Positions 62,184 to 64,000 of a stretch of DNA of 64,000 nt are shown one piece after another. Each line of letters begins with the position of its first letter. Positions within the stretch are counted from its first letter, which is position 1. The position numbers and the translations under genes are program-made. The DNA comes from Paenibacillus etheri. Its GTDB lineage: Bacteria > Bacillota > Bacilli > Paenibacillales > Paenibacillaceae. The stretch spans positions 193,158 to 257,157 of the forward strand of contig NZ_LCZJ02000023.1 of the NCBI RefSeq assembly GCF_001012825.1, in the 5' to 3' direction. The notes beneath the pieces are model-generated. The model did not search any database. It was not told the DNA's origin and saw nothing but the letters and a program-made list of their open reading frames with translations.

Positions 62184-63197
62184 TTACTTCAACAGGTTTT
62201 CAATTGCCGCATCCAGGAATCTTACTTTAGACCAAGCTGTTCCACCTTGCGCCAACGGATCAATCGCATTTACAAAGACATGATTATTTTTGACTGCATT
62301 TACACTTTTGAAGATCGGATTCTTGAGCAAATCATCAAGTGCTGTTGCATTATCGGTGTTCTCAGTGGTCTCAAACTGCAAGAAAATATAGTCCGGATTA
62401 ATTTCCGCTAAAGCTTCTAGTGAAAGCTCAGCTTGTGCTTTAGTAGTTGTTATAACTTCAGGAATGGTTGCACCTAAATCTTCGTAAATAACCGGATTCA
62501 GATATACACCAGCTGGATACACACACATACTACCCTCACGAATACGAATAACTAGAACCGATTGATCTTTCAACTTTTCTCCAACTTTAGTCTTTGCTTC
62601 AGCGGCTTTAGATTCATAATCGCTAATAATCTTTTCCGCTTCTGAGGTTTTACCAGATAATTGACCTAATAAGAGCAAATTATCTTTCCAATTCGTTGAG
62701 ATATGTGAATAAGGAATCATCGTTTGAATTTTATTAAGCGCACCCGACACATCTTCACCAAACTTGGAAGACCCTAAAATAACATCTGGATCTAGCTGCA
62801 AGATCGCCTCATTACTTGGAGCAAATTTATCCCCCACTAAAGATGCACCAGCTAATTCAGTTGACAGATAACCTGGAATGGCATTTGCTATAGCAAGTAC
62901 GCCTACAGGCTTCACTCCTAGGATTGCTGCATCTTCCATAGATTCAAGACTTGAAGCTACGATATTATGAATCTCTGCAGGTACTACATAATCCTTACCC
63001 AGATATGTAATGGTTTGTTCAGTGGCAACTGCCTCCTGAGCCGCATTTCCTTTGTTATTGGCATTTCCCTCTGCTGCTACTGCTGCTTTATTTCCACTTT
63101 TTGAAGCTGCGTTATCCTTTTCATTGTTACCGCAAGCCGCCAAACTCAAAGCTAAAACCGCTGATACCCCTGCTAATAAAACTTTTTTCTGATTCAT
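62184..63197 (-). CDS. Ferric-siderophore-binding lipoprotein
   Basis: 337 residues. Lipobox LAAC with Cys22, an Asn/Ala/Lys-rich tether, then a helical-backbone binding fold of the FhuD/FeuA type (IVASSLESMEDAAILGVKPVG, PDVILGSSKFGED, GGTAWSKVRFLDAAIENLL at the end). First gene of the operon; Fur boxes lie 50-95 nt upstream. Confidence 0.92.
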   Translation of the reverse strand: MNQKKVLLAGVSAVLALSLAACGNNEKDNAASKSGNKAAVAAEGNANNKGNAAQEAVATEQTITYLGKDYVVPAEIHNIVASSLESMEDAAILGVKPVGVLAIANAIPGYLSTELAGASLVGDKFAPSNEAILQLDPDVILGSSKFGEDVSGALNKIQTMIPYSHISTNWKDNLLLLGQLSGKTSEAEKIISDYESKAAEAKTKVGEKLKDQSVLVIRIREGSMCVYPAGVYLNPVIYEDLGATIPEVITTTKAQAELSLEALAEINPDYIFLQFETTENTDNATALDDLLKNPIFKSVNAVKNNHVFVNAIDPLAQGGTAWSKVRFLDAAIENLLK

Positions 63198-63248
63198 TTT
63201 CTATCTCCCCATCTATATTTTATTTATCATTCTTAAAAATAAAGTAAT

Positions 63249-63267
63249 GATAATGATAATCGTTATC
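63249..63267. promoter_or_regulatory. Fur box overlapping the -10 end of the siderophore promoter
   Basis: GATAATGATAATCGTTATC, 18 of 19 matches to the classic Fur box GATAATGATAATCATTATC. It begins just downstream of the -10. Confidence 0.88.
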
Positions 63268-63296
63268 ATATTAAATCATATGAGAATAATTATCAA
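63268..63296 (-). promoter_or_regulatory. Siderophore operon promoter
   Basis: Minus strand: -35 TTGATA (63296-63291), 17-nt spacer, -10 TAATAT (63273-63268). Both boxes are overlapped or flanked by Fur sites, so iron repression is expected. Confidence 0.75.
63281..63295. promoter_or_regulatory. Second Fur box over the -35
   Basis: TGAGAATAATTATCA fits the 7-1-7 Fur pattern TGATAATNATTATCA with one change. It covers most of the -35 and part of the spacer. Confidence 0.7.
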
Positions 63297-63605
63297 CACC
63301 TTTCTTTAATTAGTTGAAATTTTGTGAATTGTCAGATCAGTATAAAGGGAGAAATTTCCGCAGGTGACGTAATTGTTAAAAAAGAAAATGGGGCTGGCGG
63401 TGCATCCGTGTCGCATGTACTGCATCTAATGCAGGTTGGTCTACTAGGCGTACGCTCTGGCAGAGCTTGTCGAGCTAGATGCACTCTCTGTCGTAGTTCG
63501 GAATAAGTTTCGTAAACAGTTGGGTCTGCCAATGGCCTAGACTCTACCGTCCTATTAAGAACACCGAAGGCGTTTATGCTTGCTATAATAGAATTTTTTA
63601 AATTT

Positions 63606-63746
63606 CTAGATTGCGGAGAAATGTGAAATGAATTCAAGGGATGGGCCTATATTCAACTGCTGGCCATGGGGAGCCCAGTTTTTAATTAAAGCACACGCCT
63701 CTTTGGGATGACGAACCGAGCGGACCTTAAATCCTTCGAAATACAT
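63606..63746 (-). CDS. Short coding-like frame of unknown nature
   Basis: 46 codons from ATG 63746 (YFEGFKVRSVRHPKEACALI, NWAPHGQQLNIGPSLEF). Composition is protein-like, but no ribosome site is seen and the family is not recognised. It may be a gene fragment. The rest of 63300-63765 shows nothing I can name. Confidence 0.25.
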   Translation of the reverse strand: MYFEGFKVRSVRHPKEACALIKNWAPHGQQLNIGPSLEFISHFSAI

Positions 63747-63765
63747 GTTTTAGTCGAGCTTACGG

Positions 63766-64000
63766 ACAAATGTATGTGAAAAACCGAATACAATGTGCCG
63801 GCAGTAACGTAAACGAGCCAAATGTATGCGAAAAACCGAAAATAATGTGCCGAAGGTAACGTAAACGAGCCAAATGTATGTGAAAAACCGAATACAATGT
63901 GCCGACGGTAACGTAAATAGCCAAATGTATGTGAAAAATCGAATACAAATGTGCCGACGGTAACGTAATAAGCCAAATGTATGCGAAAAACCAAATACAA
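63766..64000. repeat. Second array of the hairpin-forming repeats, inverted
   Basis: About five units of the family at 24730-25400, here in the opposite orientation (AAATGTATGCGAAAAACCG, AATACAATGTGCC, then ACGTAAACGAGCC). Two units carry 1-nt indels. The array continues past the right edge of the window. Confidence 0.88.

Noticed and set aside
63332-63637. 101-codon minus frame next to the Fur region
   Set aside because: Composition is not protein-like, no ribosome site, and the shorter frame at 63606-63746 overlaps it in another phase.

Overview
The window looks like a Paenibacillus or close relative (Bacillota, moderate GC). This rests on strong AGGAGG-type ribosome sites with frequent TTG/GTG starts, sigma-A promoters of TTGACA/TATAAT type, an SLH-anchored giant surface enzyme, DUF3502 lipoproteins beside LplB/LplC-type permeases, a YesN-type membrane AraC regulator, an Mrp antiporter operon and a Fur-controlled siderophore operon. 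The genus is inferred from family content; no rRNA or other phylogenetic marker is present.

Layout. 1-2.4 kb: a YtrA/GntR-controlled ABC exporter operon on the minus strand. 2.5-2.9 kb: a two-repeat beta/gamma-crystallin-like protein, with a decayed copy of its 3' end near 21.8 kb. 3.3-21.4 kb: a carbohydrate locus read entirely on the minus strand, holding a GH30 enzyme with a ricin lectin domain, a lipoprotein and two permeases of a sugar ABC importer, a YesN-type sensor-regulator, a LacI repressor, and a 2690-residue surface protein that joins GH2, SGNH-esterase, NodB-deacetylase and SLH modules. A palindrome, TGAAATCGATTTCA, sits in the lacI promoter and three times in the promoter and leader of the giant gene.

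21.9-26.9 kb is an accessory strip. A rhodanese gene has had its 3' end duplicated as a 43-bp direct repeat that brackets a broken tyrosine-recombinase gene and a DinB-like gene, probably a decayed integrative element. A tandem array of roughly 51-bp hairpin-forming repeats follows, and then a possible PD-(D/E)XK nuclease with a C-terminal helix-turn-helix. The same repeat family reappears inverted at the right edge of the window (63.77 kb onward).

26.9-37.6 kb: a two-component system with a secreted protein, an accessory SecA (SecA2-like), an MFS pump, a PadR/DUF1048/ABC exporter operon and a small secreted protein. 38-47 kb: a second sugar importer operon with a glycogen-debranching-type enzyme, a second LacI regulator with its own palindromes and a cre site, a YdjC deacetylase and an HpaB-type monooxygenase. 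47.3-50 kb: an MFS/TetR divergent pair and a PilZ protein.

50-56.6 kb: an mrp Na+/H+ antiporter operon in which MrpA and MrpB are fused, preceded by a universal-stress-type gene whose leader has a promoter followed by a terminator-like hairpin. 56.9-63.3 kb: an ArsR/AHSA1 pair, an internally deleted amidohydrolase, and a ferric-siderophore operon (binding protein, two FecCD permeases, two esterases, no ATPase) behind two Fur boxes. All calls come from reading the sequence; no database search was run.
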